A DNA stretch of 64,000 nucleotides. Source: DASUAS01 sp036502765 (GTDB lineage: Bacteria > Actinomycetota > Acidimicrobiia > IMCC26256 > DASPTH01). Location: contig DASXXX010000031.1 of assembly GCA_036502765.1 (NCBI GenBank), forward strand, positions 1-64,000. Reading direction: 5' to 3'. The position numbers and the translations under genes are program-made. Positions 8,029 through 16,981 of the stretch are shown here, in pieces. Every line of letters starts with the position of its first letter. Positions within the stretch are counted from its first letter, which is position 1. Below the pieces are notes generated by a model, which saw only the letters and a list, made by a program, of their open reading frames with translations, searched no databases and was not told the DNA's origin.

Positions 8029-9240
8029 ATGACTGTGGACTCGCCCGAGCTCTACTACGACCCGTACGACTTCGACATCGACGCCGACCCGTATCCGGTC
8101 TGGCGGCGCATGCGTGACGAAGCGCCCCTGTACCACAACGATCGGTACGACTTCTTCGCGCTGACGCGGTTCGAGGACATCGAGCGCTGCTCGATCGACT
8201 GGCGGACGTACATCTCGGGCAAGGGCTCCGTGCTCGAGTTCATCAAGAGCGGGGTCGAAGTGCCGCCGGGAGCGATCCTGTTCGAGGATCCGCCCGCGCA
8301 CGACCTGCACCGTTCGCTGCTCGTGAGGGTCTTCACACCTCGACGCATCGCAGAGCTCGAACCGAAGATCAGGCGGTTCTGCGCCTCCTGTCTCGATCCG
8401 CTCCGCGACGAAACCGGCTTCGATTTCATCGCTGATCTCGGGGCACCGATGCCGATGCGCACCATCGGAATGCTCCTCGGCATTCCCGAGAGCGACCAGG
8501 AAGCGATCCGCGACCAGATCGACGATCGGATGCACCTGCAGGAAGGAACTGCTCCCGAAGCCGACAAGATGCTCAGTGCCTCGAGCGGCGACGCCTTCGC
8601 GGACTACATCGAGTGGCGAGCAACGCATCCGTCGGACGACCTCATGACCGACCTCTTGCTCGCTGAGTTCGAGGATGAGACCGGCACGGTCCGCACGCTG
8701 ACGCGCGAGGAGATCCTCGGTTACGTCGGACTCCTGGCTGCGGCGGGCAACGAGACGACGACCCGGCTCATCGGGTGGACTGGCAAGCTCCTGGCGGAGC
8801 ATCCCGACCAGCGGGCGTTGCTCGTCGACGATCGCAGCCTGGTGCCGAACGCGATCGAAGAGCTCTTGCGGTACGAAGCGCCGTCGCCGGTGCAGGCGCG
8901 CTACATCACGCAGGATGTCGAGCACCACGGCGAGACGGTCGCGGCGGGCAACGTCATGTTGCTCCTGACCGCCGCCGGCAATCGAGACGAACGCCACTTC
9001 GCCGATCCCGACACGTTCGACATCACACGATCGATCGACCACCACCTCTCGTTCGGCTACGGGTTGCACTTCTGCCTCGGGGCCGCGCTGGCGCGCCTCG
9101 AGGGTCGCGTCGCGCTCGACGAGGTGCTCCAACGATTCAGCTCCTGGGACGTCGACTGGCCCAACGCGGTCATGGCCCACACGAGCAGCGTGCGTGGTTG
9201 GGACAAGCTCCCCGTGTTCGCAACGCCGAACGGCAGGTGA
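8029..9240 (+). CDS. Cytochrome P450
   Basis: 403 residues. I-helix AAAGNETTTR, K-helix EELLR, heme loop FGYGLHFCLG with the axial cysteine at about residue 349. N-terminal LYYDPYDFDIDADPYPVWRR is a standard bacterial P450 opening. No good Shine-Dalgarno is seen before ATG 8029. TAAGAA lies seven bases before the ATG, so a leaderless transcript is possible but weakly supported. The 3' end abuts a decayed SDR on the other strand. Substrate unknown. Confidence 0.95.
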   Translation: MTVDSPELYYDPYDFDIDADPYPVWRRMRDEAPLYHNDRYDFFALTRFEDIERCSIDWRTYISGKGSVLEFIKSGVEVPPGAILFEDPPAHDLHRSLLVRVFTPRRIAELEPKIRRFCASCLDPLRDETGFDFIADLGAPMPMRTIGMLLGIPESDQEAIRDQIDDRMHLQEGTAPEADKMLSASSGDAFADYIEWRATHPSDDLMTDLLLAEFEDETGTVRTLTREEILGYVGLLAAAGNETTTRLIGWTGKLLAEHPDQRALLVDDRSLVPNAIEELLRYEAPSPVQARYITQDVEHHGETVAAGNVMLLLTAAGNRDERHFADPDTFDITRSIDHHLSFGYGLHFCLGAALARLEGRVALDEVLQRFSSWDVDWPNAVMAHTSSVRGWDKLPVFATPNGR

Positions 9241-9249
9241 CGGGCACAT

Positions 9250-9603
9250 CGCCGCGCGCACGCAGTGCATGACTCCCTACAGGTTCACCTTGCAGGAACG
9301 CAGCCCAATCGGCCGGCGCTGCTCCTGCATTGCCGGCATTGTTGACCAACACGTCGACCGGCCCGATGGACTCGACGCCGAGCAGGGCAGGGTCGAAGTC
9401 GGTGGCATCGAAAACGATGCTCGGCCGCGTGTCCGCCGTCGGCCCGGATCTCGTCGACGACCACGTGCGCCCGAGCCGGGACGAGTCGTTGACAACAACG
9501 TGGGCACCGATTCCAGCAGGCGTTCGCGCGATGCCGGCTCACAGGTCCAGCCCCGCCCCTGTCACCAGGGACCGCCGGTCCGCAAGGTCGACGAGCTGTT
9601 CCA
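9250..9603 (-). pseudogene. Short-chain dehydrogenase remnant
   Basis: Read leftward from ATG 9603 the frame begins MEQLVDLADRRSLVTGAG, then hits TGA where the Gly-rich cofactor loop should continue. SDR-like sequence resumes in other frames: GIGAHVVVND, then RAHVVVDEIRADGGHAAEH, then VDVLVNNAGNAGAAPADWAAF (the NNAG motif), and in yet another frame CKVNL and VMHCVRAA. At least three frame changes are needed. The catalytic Ser/Tyr/Lys half is missing: similarity stops at about 9250, next to the P450 end. A genuine relic rather than a single sequencing slip. Confidence 0.8.
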
Positions 9604-9665
9604 TGAGCTACCCCTCGATGACGAGAGCGGACGGAGTGTGGCGGCGTTGAGCTCATCATGCGCGC

Positions 9666-9702
9666 TTGACGGCCTGAAGAATAACTGTAGGTTGTACGAC
9701 AA
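9666..9702 (+). promoter_or_regulatory. Promoter with possible operator for the P450 at 9734
   Basis: TTGACG (9666-9671) and TAGGTT (9688-9693) are separated by 16 bases and fit an actinobacterial -35/-10 pair. TTGT-ACG-ACAA (9692-9702) is a short inverted repeat at the -10/+1 region. The gene's start lies about 35 bases further downstream. Confidence 0.5.
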
Positions 9703-9733
9703 TTCAGCGTGCAGCGTCCGGGGGGAGCGTGCT

Positions 9734-10984
9734 TTGGCAAGTGGTGTGGTCGACCCGCTGTTCGATCCGGAAGTCGTCGAGGACCCGCACGAGTACTACG
9801 CGCGGCTGAGAGATGCTGATCCGGTGCACGAGCTCCCGGGGACGGGCACGTTCCTGGTGACGCGCATGGACCTGATCCACGAAGTGGTGGCCAAGCCGGC
9901 GCGGTACTCGAGCGTGAGCGGGCAGTTCCTCCACCACCGCGCACATGACGGCGCGCCGGGGCTGCGCGGCGTGTCGCCTGAGTCGGACCTCGACACGAGC
10001 CAGGGCTCGGTGCTCGCCACCGCGGATCCGCCCGACCACACCCGCCAACGCAAGGTGGTCACCCGCCGTCTCTCGACGTCGGTCATGCAGGAGATGGAAC
10101 CCGAGTTCCGGGAGCTGGTCGACGATGTCCTCGACGAGGCATTGCCCACGGGACGCATCGAATGGATGGGTCAGCTCGCCGAGCCACTCCCGATGGTCAT
10201 GGTGGCGCGCATCCTCGGTCTCGACGATGCGGCGGCACCGGCGCTGAAGGAGCAGGGCTACGCATCCGTCGAAGCGATCAGTGGCTTCGTCACCGACGAG
10301 CGCTTCGCCGAACTCGGCGCGCCCATGATGAACGTCGGACCCGTCGTCGACGCGTACTTCGCGATGCGCGAGACGCAGCAGTACGACCCGAACACGCTCA
10401 TCGGCGTGTGTGGGAGCGCCGTCGAAGTCGGCGAGCTCACCGACATCGAGGCGCTCGCAACCCTGTTCCTCCTGATCTCCGCCGGCGGCGAGTCCACGAC
10501 GAGCTTGACCGGTAACGGCGTCCGGATCTTGGCCGAGCGTCCCGACCTCCAGGAGCGCCTGCGACGCGAACCGCATCTCATCGCTGCGTTCGTGGAGGAA
10601 GCGTGCCGCATCGACCCCCCGTTCCGCGGCCACTACCGCCACGTCGTGAGCGACACCGAGCTCGGAGGTGTGCACCTCCCCGAGGGATCCACACTCGTGC
10701 TCGCGTGGCCGGCCGCCAACCGCGATCGTGAGACCTTCGCGCATCCTGACGACATCGACCTCGACCGACCGAACCCGCGCCAACACGTGGGATTCGGCTG
10801 GGGGATCCACCTGTGCGTCGGCGCGCCACTCGCCCGAGTCGAAGCGAAGGTCGCGTTCGAGCAACTCCTCCGCCGAACCACTTCCTTCTCCATCGACCCT
10901 GAGAGCCCGCCGCTCCACCATCACCGCAGTCTCATGGTCCGGCGCCTCGTCGAACTTCCGCTGCTCCTCGAGCCAGCCGGATGA
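9734..10984 (+). CDS. Cytochrome P450
   Basis: 416 residues from TTG 9734, chosen because GGGGGGAG ends about seven bases upstream; GTG 9746 is the alternative. I-helix ISAGGESTTS, K-helix EEACR, heme loop FGWGIHLCVG with the axial cysteine at residue 361. The threonine/serine-rich I-helix differs from the AGxDT type seen in the first P450. The stop overlaps the start of an alcohol dehydrogenase (ATGA at 10981-10984), followed by an esterase. The trio suggests hydroxylation, then alcohol oxidation, then ester cleavage of the same molecule. Confidence 0.95.
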   Translation: MASGVVDPLFDPEVVEDPHEYYARLRDADPVHELPGTGTFLVTRMDLIHEVVAKPARYSSVSGQFLHHRAHDGAPGLRGVSPESDLDTSQGSVLATADPPDHTRQRKVVTRRLSTSVMQEMEPEFRELVDDVLDEALPTGRIEWMGQLAEPLPMVMVARILGLDDAAAPALKEQGYASVEAISGFVTDERFAELGAPMMNVGPVVDAYFAMRETQQYDPNTLIGVCGSAVEVGELTDIEALATLFLLISAGGESTTSLTGNGVRILAERPDLQERLRREPHLIAAFVEEACRIDPPFRGHYRHVVSDTELGGVHLPEGSTLVLAWPAANRDRETFAHPDDIDLDRPNPRQHVGFGWGIHLCVGAPLARVEAKVAFEQLLRRTTSFSIDPESPPLHHHRSLMVRRLVELPLLLEPAG

Positions 10985-12060
10985 GAGCGGCGATCCTGCG
11001 CGCCTACGGCGCCCCCTTGAGCGTGGAAGAGGTCACGCCCGCCAACCTCGGTCCACACTCTGCACGCGTCCGTGTCGTCGCATCCGGCGTGTGCCACTCC
11101 GATCTCCACACCGCGGTCGGTGATGTTCCATTGCCGCTGCCGACGATTCTCGGCCACGAAGGCGCCGGCATCGTCGAGGAGATCGGTCCACGCGTCAGCG
11201 AGGTTGCCGTCGGTGACCACGTCGTCGGTTGCATGAGCCTGTTCTGCGGTGTCTGCAGCTTCTGCTTGACCGGGCGGCCGTACCTCTGCGCGCGTGGCGG
11301 AGTCGTCGCCCGCGGTGGGGAAGAGGCCGTGAGAGACCACGACGGAGAAGCCGTCACCGCGTTCTGCGATCTCGGCGCGTTCGCCGACGAGATGGTTGTG
11401 CACGAGCGGGGGCTCGTGACCATCCCGCCGGAGATGCCGCTCGAACGAGCGGCGCTGCTCGGCTGCGCAGTGACGACCGGCCTCGGGGCCGTGTTCAACA
11501 CGGCGCGCGTGCGACCCGGCGATGTCGTCGCCATCGTGGGATGCGGTGGTGTCGGGCTCGCAGCGGTTCAGGCCGCCGCCATTTCAGGCGCCGATCGAGT
11601 GATTGCCATCGACCGAGTCGCGAGCAAGGCGACCATCGCACACAAATTCGGTGCGACCGACTTCATCGACGCCAGTGGTGACGATGCCGTCGCCGTGGTG
11701 CTCGAGCTCACATCCGGTGGTGTCGACCATGCCATCGAGGCCGCAGGATCCCGGTCCACCGTGGAAGCAGCGTTCCGGATGCTCCGTCCGGGCGGCACCG
11801 CGACCGTGTGCGGACTGATCGGCTTCGGGCAGAAGATCGAACTCGACGCACTCGACCTGCTGTTCGAGAAACGCATCCAAGGATCCCAGATGGGCTCGAA
11901 CCGATTTCGCCTCGACATTCCCCGCTACGCCAACCAATACCTCGCCGGGCGTCTCGAGCTTGATGCCATGGTCAGCCGCACCATCGGTCTCGACGAGATC
12001 GACGATGCTTTCGCGGCGATGAACGATGGTCAGCTGGCGCGCCAGGTCGTGCTGCTGTGA
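10981..12060 (+). CDS. Zinc-dependent medium-chain alcohol dehydrogenase
   Basis: 359 residues, full length for MDR zinc alcohol dehydrogenases. Catalytic zinc ligands are visible at Cys38 (SGVCHSD), His59 and Glu60 (GHEGAG). The structural-zinc lobe has four cysteines at about 89, 92, 95 and 103. The NAD-binding loop is VGCGGVGLAA, followed by an acidic residue (AIDR), which favours NAD over NADP. It is translationally coupled to the preceding P450, so it probably oxidises the alcohol that enzyme forms. The overall pattern resembles mycothiol- or alkanol-type dehydrogenases of actinobacteria, but substrate class is inference. Confidence 0.93.
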   Translation: MRAAILRAYGAPLSVEEVTPANLGPHSARVRVVASGVCHSDLHTAVGDVPLPLPTILGHEGAGIVEEIGPRVSEVAVGDHVVGCMSLFCGVCSFCLTGRPYLCARGGVVARGGEEAVRDHDGEAVTAFCDLGAFADEMVVHERGLVTIPPEMPLERAALLGCAVTTGLGAVFNTARVRPGDVVAIVGCGGVGLAAVQAAAISGADRVIAIDRVASKATIAHKFGATDFIDASGDDAVAVVLELTSGGVDHAIEAAGSRSTVEAAFRMLRPGGTATVCGLIGFGQKIELDALDLLFEKRIQGSQMGSNRFRLDIPRYANQYLAGRLELDAMVSRTIGLDEIDDAFAAMNDGQLARQVVLL

Positions 12061-12067
12061 GCTGCAC

Positions 12068-13009
12068 ATGACTCTCGATCCGGACACCGCTACGTTCCTC
12101 GACCAGTTCGGAGCCATGGCGCTGTCTGCAGTCCCTAGCCTCGACGACGAAGCTGGGCTCGCAGTCTTGTTCGAAGGCCTTGCGAGCGGAGGCGGGAGCA
12201 ATCTCCTGGAAGGAGAACCTCCGCCTGTCGCGCGCGTCGAGGACCGGACAGTCCCAGCGGCAGGAGGCGAGGTTCCGGTCCGGATCTACCGTCCCGGCGG
12301 CACCAACCTGCCGCTGGTCGTGTTCTTCCACGGCGGTGTCTTTGTGCTCGGCGACCTCGAGATGCACGATCCTGTGTTGCGACGACTGGCCAATGCCATT
12401 CCGGCGGTGATCGTGTCGGTCGACTACCGCCTCGCTCCGGCCCATGCGTTTCCCGCCGCGTTCGACGACTCGTTCGCGGTGGTCACGTGGGCGGCGAAAG
12501 AGGCCGAATCGTTTGGCGCCGACCCACAACGGGTCGTCGTCATGGGTGACAGCGCTGGCGGCGCACTAGCAGGAGTGGCCGCGATCAGAGCACGCGATGA
12601 AGGCAGCCCGCGGGTCGCGTTGCAGGTCCTCGTCTATCCGATGATCGATCCAGCGTTGGAGACCGGCTCGGCGAGCGAATTCGCGGAGGGATACCTCACC
12701 ACCACCACGTTTCTGCAACTGGGATGGCACGTCTACCTCGGCCGGAACAAGGGCGAGCCGTACACCTCACCGTCGGCCATGTCTGATCTGCGCGGACTTC
12801 CACCCGCGATCGTCGTGACCGCCGGATACGACCCACTCCGAGACGAGGGCCTCGACTACATCGAACGGCTGCGCGACGCTGGCGTCGCGGTGACGGCAAG
12901 GCACTATCCGGATCAGATCCACGGGTACGCCTTCATGCCGGGCGTCATTCCGGCTGCCAACGATGCCATCACCGACATCGCTGCACTCATCCGCGTCGAG
13001 CTGCGGTAG
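12068..13009 (+). CDS. Alpha/beta hydrolase, hormone-sensitive-lipase (family IV) esterase
   Basis: 313 residues. Oxyanion-hole motif FFHGGVFV, nucleophile elbow GDSAGG and the late ...YDPLRDEG (Asp) and QIHGYAF (His) complete the catalytic triad pattern of HSL-type carboxylesterases. ATG 12068 begins seven bases after the dehydrogenase stop. The N-terminal residues DPDTATFLDQF resemble the cap helices of the family. It probably cleaves short-chain esters or lactones formed in the P450/ADH pathway. A second family member occurs at the right edge of the window. Confidence 0.93.
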   Translation: MTLDPDTATFLDQFGAMALSAVPSLDDEAGLAVLFEGLASGGGSNLLEGEPPPVARVEDRTVPAAGGEVPVRIYRPGGTNLPLVVFFHGGVFVLGDLEMHDPVLRRLANAIPAVIVSVDYRLAPAHAFPAAFDDSFAVVTWAAKEAESFGADPQRVVVMGDSAGGALAGVAAIRARDEGSPRVALQVLVYPMIDPALETGSASEFAEGYLTTTTFLQLGWHVYLGRNKGEPYTSPSAMSDLRGLPPAIVVTAGYDPLRDEGLDYIERLRDAGVAVTARHYPDQIHGYAFMPGVIPAANDAITDIAALIRVELR

Positions 13010-13069
13010 CAGATCGATTCATTGAACAGCACAGGGCCCTTCGTCGGGCCACAACCAGGGGGGAATGCA

Positions 13070-14398
13070 ATGCAACGACCGTGGAAATGGGGGCTGCGTG
13101 CGTTCGCGCTCGCGAGCGCGCTCGGTCTCGCCACCGGCGGACTGCTCGCCACGAGCGCGACCGCGCAGTCCGGTGGCACGCCCGGCGTCACCGCCAAGGC
13201 GATCACGCTCGGGTACATCTCGTCGGAGACCGGGGTGGCGGCGTCGGCGAGTGAGGGTTCGGCTGCGGGTTGCAAGGCTCGCGTCGGGGCCGAGAACGCG
13301 AAGGGTGGTGTGAACGGCCGCACGATCAAGCTGGAGGAGATCGACGACAAGTCGTCAGCGAACCTCAATTCGGCGAAGGACCTGGTCGAGAACCGCGATG
13401 CGTTCATCGTGATCAACGACTCGGCGTTCGCGTTCCAGACGTACCGGTACCTCAAGGATGCTGGCGTGCCGATGCTCGGGGGCGGCTTCGACGGGTCGTA
13501 CTACTTCGAGGAGGGCAACGAGAACATCGTCTCGGCGTACGGCGACGGCACCCCGGTGCCCGGGCTCGCGTACGACAACACGACGAAGGTGATGAAGCAG
13601 CTCGGCGCCAAGAGCGTGGGCGCGGTGGGGTATGGCATCTCGCCGTCGTCGAGTGAGAGCGCCAAGGCCAACGAGACGTACGCAGCCAAGGCGCAAGGAC
13701 TCGACAGCGGGTACCTGAACACGGCGGTCGACTTCGGGACCACCGACGTGGCGCCGATCGTGCTCGGCATCAAGAACGCCGGCGCCGACGGCCTGTACCT
13801 GCCACTCGACGCCAACACCAATGTGGCCATCATCCAGGGGTTGCAGCAGAACAACGTCGACATGAAGGCCATCGTCTCGGCCACGGGCTACGGCCAGGCG
13901 ATCCTGGATCAGCCCGCGGGGAAGACGCTCACCTCGACCGACGTCTTCGCGACGGCGTACCGGCCCGTCGAACTCGGTGGGAACGCGGTCAAGGCCCTCC
14001 AGCAGAACTTGAAGAAGTACGCCGACTTCACCGGCGTTCCCGGGTTCGGGGAGTACACGGGCTACGTGTCGTGCGACCTGGCCATCGTCGGGCTGCAGGC
14101 CGCGGGGAAGAATCCGACGCGCCAGGGATGGGTCGACGGGATCCGCACCACGAACGGTGGGATCTACGACAACGCCGGCCTGACCTGTTCGCCGCGCAAC
14201 TTCAGCACCGCGAACTTCGGGAAGGTGGCCACCGAGACCTGCGGCTGGTATGTGGTGGTCAAGGACGGGAAGTGGAAGGTCCTGTTCGGCGGCAAGCCGG
14301 TCAAGGGGAAGCTCGTCGGCGACCCCGCTCTCATCAAGCAGTACCAGAGCAGCGCCGGCACCGGTGTCACCACGACATCCGCCGCGCCTGCGTCCTGA
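13070..14398 (+). CDS. Branched-chain-amino-acid-type ABC transporter substrate-binding protein
   Basis: 442 residues. The N-terminus is a signal peptide: RPWKWGLR basic start, then a hydrophobic stretch AFALASALGLATGGLLA and a cleavage-like ATAQ. There is no lipobox cysteine, which is unusual for a Gram-positive SBP. The rest fits the periplasmic-binding-protein type 1 (Leu/Ile/Val) fold, with openings such as ITLGYISSETG and GGVNGRTIKLEE and a receptor hinge VPMLGGGF. ATG 13070 follows AGGGGGGAA. No permease or ATPase is adjacent; the transporter genes at 44-48 kb are candidates to work with it. Tandem hairpins close the gene. Confidence 0.9.
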   Translation: MQRPWKWGLRAFALASALGLATGGLLATSATAQSGGTPGVTAKAITLGYISSETGVAASASEGSAAGCKARVGAENAKGGVNGRTIKLEEIDDKSSANLNSAKDLVENRDAFIVINDSAFAFQTYRYLKDAGVPMLGGGFDGSYYFEEGNENIVSAYGDGTPVPGLAYDNTTKVMKQLGAKSVGAVGYGISPSSSESAKANETYAAKAQGLDSGYLNTAVDFGTTDVAPIVLGIKNAGADGLYLPLDANTNVAIIQGLQQNNVDMKAIVSATGYGQAILDQPAGKTLTSTDVFATAYRPVELGGNAVKALQQNLKKYADFTGVPGFGEYTGYVSCDLAIVGLQAAGKNPTRQGWVDGIRTTNGGIYDNAGLTCSPRNFSTANFGKVATETCGWYVVVKDGKWKVLFGGKPVKGKLVGDPALIKQYQSSAGTGVTTTSAAPAS

Positions 14399-14406
14399 AT
14401 CCATCC

Positions 14407-14438
14407 CTTCTTGCCCCCGTGCAAGCGGGGACGAGAAG
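14407..14438 (+). terminator. First of two tandem hairpins after the SBP gene
   Basis: Arms CTTCTTGCCCCCG (14407-14419) and CGGGGACGAGAAG (14426-14438) pair at 11 of 13 positions around a 6-base loop, nine bases after the SBP stop. No T-run follows, so it may act as a terminator or as an mRNA 3'-end protector. Confidence 0.6.
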
Positions 14439-14442
14439 CGCT

Positions 14443-14489
14443 CGCCCGTGCCTGCACCTTGCTCAGTTTCCCCCGGTGCAGGCCGGGCG
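14443..14489 (+). terminator. Second tandem hairpin after the SBP gene
   Basis: Arms CGCCCG-T-GCCTGCACC (14443-14458) and GGTGCAGGC-CGGGCG (14475-14489) give a 15-bp perfect stem with a single bulged T and a 16-base loop. It is one of the longest hairpins in the window and lies 45 bases after the SBP stop. No T-run follows. Confidence 0.65.
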
Positions 14490-14741
14490 ATCGCTCACGG
14501 CACCTCCGCTCGATGACGTCCAGTTGCTTCTCGACGGCCCCGTCGACGTGAATTCGATGAACGCGTCGCAAATCTTCGGCCTCGGCGCCACCTCGAGGTG
14601 CACGTCGTGCGCCCACAGAAGCCTGACGATGGCATCCATGGATCTCACGGAAGACTGCTACACGACGAGGCGTCGAGCTTGCGCATTCGCGAAGAGCTGC
14701 CTCCGATCGCGGATCGACGAGAGCGAAAGGCGCAGCGAACG

Positions 14742-15143
14742 ATGAGCACGGCCGAGAACAAGGAAATCGTGGCGCGTGTCCTGCATGCACTGGTCGTGGA
14801 CGACGCGTCGGCGATGCGCCCACTCGTGCGCGACGACGTGATCTGGTGGGTTCCGGCGTCGGCGTCGCAGCGGTTCGGGCTCAGCCGACCGCTCCAGGGA
14901 TGGGACGACATCGACTGGTTCGGCGGTGACGGTTGGAAGGGTTTCCAGCCCGGGACAAGCATGCTCACCATCCATCACTTGGTGGCCGAGGGTGACCTGG
15001 TATCGGCTCACTACCACCGTTCGGCGAAGCGTCTGGATGGCGCCGGCTACGACGCCGAGTACAACATCCTCTTCCGGCTCGTCGACAGTCTCATCGTCGA
15101 GGTCTGGGAGATCGCCGACACCGCGAAGGCCTTTGGCGGCTGA
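14742..15143 (+). CDS. SnoaL-like/NTF2-fold protein
   Basis: 133 residues. The sequence has the nuclear-transport-factor-2/SnoaL pattern: an N-terminal helix (NKEIVARVLHAL), RPLVRDDVIWWVP, a central GWDDIDWFGG helix, LVAEGDLVSAHYH and ILFRLVDSLIVEVWEI strands. Such proteins form a conical pocket and act as isomerases, hydratases or ligand binders. ATG 14742 was chosen from the alignment-like start (MSTAENKE); the frame stays open upstream without similarity. It stands alone between two gene-free stretches. Confidence 0.75.
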   Translation: MSTAENKEIVARVLHALVVDDASAMRPLVRDDVIWWVPASASQRFGLSRPLQGWDDIDWFGGDGWKGFQPGTSMLTIHHLVAEGDLVSAHYHRSAKRLDGAGYDAEYNILFRLVDSLIVEVWEIADTAKAFGG

Positions 15144-15504
15144 ATTGCCAGGCGCCGAGCACGAGTCACGGATGCGATGCAGGGTGACATGAGTCGAGAT
15201 CCTCGTTGCCCTCGAAGAGGACGATTGCTTCCGCACCGTCACCCGTAGGCGCCGACCCGCGCTGCGTGATCATGTGATCCCGGGGCGACGCACATTGCCC
15301 GGCGGTCTCAGGCGGTCAACGCAACGCTTCGTCGAGTGTCTGTGATGGTGACCGCCAACCGCGGTTTGTACGAGCTTCAGCACATGTCCTCCCAGCGCCG
15401 GTGCCCGCCGGAAGACAGCGGGCACTCACTGTTCTAACCGAAGGGACAGCCGATACTGTGTGCGGACTCGGCCAGCTTGATCGCCGCTGTGGAACGGGGG
15501 AGCG
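15144..15504. other. Gene-free stretch with hairpin and promoter-like boxes
   Basis: No coding sequence supported. GTGCCCGC (15401-15408) and GCGGGCAC (15418-15425) form a perfect 8-bp inverted repeat. TTCTAA (15432-15437) and TACTGT (15454-15459), 16 bases apart, are promoter candidates for the aldehyde dehydrogenase operon, whose start has GGGGGAG upstream. GCACTCACTG at 15422-15431 resembles half of the palindromes found at other promoters in this window. Confidence 0.45.
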
Positions 15505-16965
15505 ATGACCGGACGCGAAGATCGTACGCACGTGCTCGAGAGCGGACTGCTGATCGGCGACCGCTGGGTCACCGAGTCCGCCGGCGGGACCATGGAGCAC
15601 GTCAACCCGGCGACGGGCAAGCCGCACAAGACCTTCGCCATCGCGTCGGTCGCCGAGGTCGATCAGGCGGTCGACGCGGCGCGGGCCGCGTTCCCGGCGT
15701 GGCGACGCTGGAAGCCCGATGCGCGCCGCGAGGTCATCAACCGCCTGGCCGACGGGATCGCCGCGTACACGGGGGAGATCGGCGCGATCTCCGCGCTCGA
15801 GAGCGGCAACATCTACTCCGACTTCGTCGGGACCTACGTCGCCGACTGGTTCCGCTACTACGCGGGCTGGGCCGACAAGATCGGTGGCGAGAGCATCGTG
15901 CCTTACCCGTTCGACGGCTTCGACTTCACGGTCCCGGAGCCGGTCGGTGTCGTCGGACTGATGGTGGCGGCGAACGGGCCATTCGGCTTCTGTGGCATGG
16001 GCGGCGCGCCTGCGCTCGTCGCGGGCTGCTGCCTGGTGATCAAGTCGCCCGAGGCGGCGCCGTTCTCGCCGGTCACGTTCGGCCGGCTCTGCCTCGAGGC
16101 CGGGATCCCGCCGGGCGTCGTGAACGTCGTCACCGGTGGGCCCGACGTCGGCAATGCGCTGGCGAGCCACCCGGGCATCGCGAAGATCAGCTTCACCGGG
16201 GGCACCGTCACCGCCCGCAAGTTGCAGGAGGCGTGCGCGGCGACCTTGAAGCCGATGGTGATGGAGCTGGGCGGGAAGTCCGCCAACATCATCTTTGCCG
16301 ACGCCGACGTCGACACCGCGATCGCGCTGTCGTCGCGCTTCACCAACAACGCGGGGCAGGGCTGCTCGATGCCGACGCGCCTGCTCGTCGAGCGATCGGT
16401 GTACGACCGGGTGATCGACGGGGTCGTCGAGCGCGCCAGCCAGGTCGTCGCCGGTGACCCCTTCGACGCGGGCGTGACCATGGGCCCGATCATCAGCGCC
16501 GCGTCGCTCGAACGCATCCAGGGCCTGGTCGACCGCGCGGTCGAGAGCGGGGCCGGCCGGCTCGTGATCGGCGGTCACCGGATCGGCGGCGACCTCGCCG
16601 ATGGCTTCTTCTTCGAACCCACCCTGCTTGCCGATGTCGACAACCAGAGTGAGATCGCCCAGACCGAGATCTTCGGTCCCGTGCTCTCGGTGATCCCATT
16701 CGCCGACGAGGAAGAGGCGGTGGCGCTGGCCAACGGTACCCAGTACGGACTCGCCGCCTACGCGCACACGAGCGACATGCACCGGGCGCGTCGCCTGATC
16801 CGCGACCTCGAAGCCGGCAGCGTCCACATCAACGGGACCGGACCGGGGCCGCTGTCGCCGGCGTCACCGTTCGGTGGTGTGAAGCAGAGCGGTTACGGCC
16901 GCCAGGGCAGCCGCCTCGGGCTCGCCGAGTTCCTCGACATCAAGAACGTCTACTTCAACGTCTGA
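15505..16965 (+). CDS. NAD(P)-dependent aldehyde dehydrogenase
   Basis: 486 residues, standard ALDH length. Catalytic cysteine at residue 287 in NNAGQGCSMP, general base Glu254 in MELGGKSAN, cofactor loop SFTGGTVTAR, and C-terminal FGGVKQSGYGRQG. It oxidises aldehydes to acids using NAD(P). First gene of a rightward run with SDR, LLM enzyme and a SnoaL-like protein. The product acid could be activated by one of the acyl-CoA ligases. Substrate not determinable. Confidence 0.96.
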   Translation: MTGREDRTHVLESGLLIGDRWVTESAGGTMEHVNPATGKPHKTFAIASVAEVDQAVDAARAAFPAWRRWKPDARREVINRLADGIAAYTGEIGAISALESGNIYSDFVGTYVADWFRYYAGWADKIGGESIVPYPFDGFDFTVPEPVGVVGLMVAANGPFGFCGMGGAPALVAGCCLVIKSPEAAPFSPVTFGRLCLEAGIPPGVVNVVTGGPDVGNALASHPGIAKISFTGGTVTARKLQEACAATLKPMVMELGGKSANIIFADADVDTAIALSSRFTNNAGQGCSMPTRLLVERSVYDRVIDGVVERASQVVAGDPFDAGVTMGPIISAASLERIQGLVDRAVESGAGRLVIGGHRIGGDLADGFFFEPTLLADVDNQSEIAQTEIFGPVLSVIPFADEEEAVALANGTQYGLAAYAHTSDMHRARRLIRDLEAGSVHINGTGPGPLSPASPFGGVKQSGYGRQGSRLGLAEFLDIKNVYFNV

Positions 16966-16981
16966 TTTGCCGGGAGTCGCG

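Larger units (their letters stand above)
14399..14741. other. Gene-free stretch between SBP and SnoaL-like gene
   Basis: No convincing coding sequence is present. The first 90 bases hold two hairpins annotated separately. The remaining 250 bases contain no recognised promoter, RNA or repeat. Confidence 0.6.

Noticed and set aside
5682..8030. 782-codon open frame on the minus strand
   Set aside because: It is antisense to the DapA-like gene and out of frame with the amidohydrolase. Composition is Arg-rich and no domain motif is seen.
13035..13050. GGCCC-TTCGTC-GGGCC leader hairpin before the SBP at 13070
   Set aside because: Only five base pairs; expected by chance in DNA this GC-rich.
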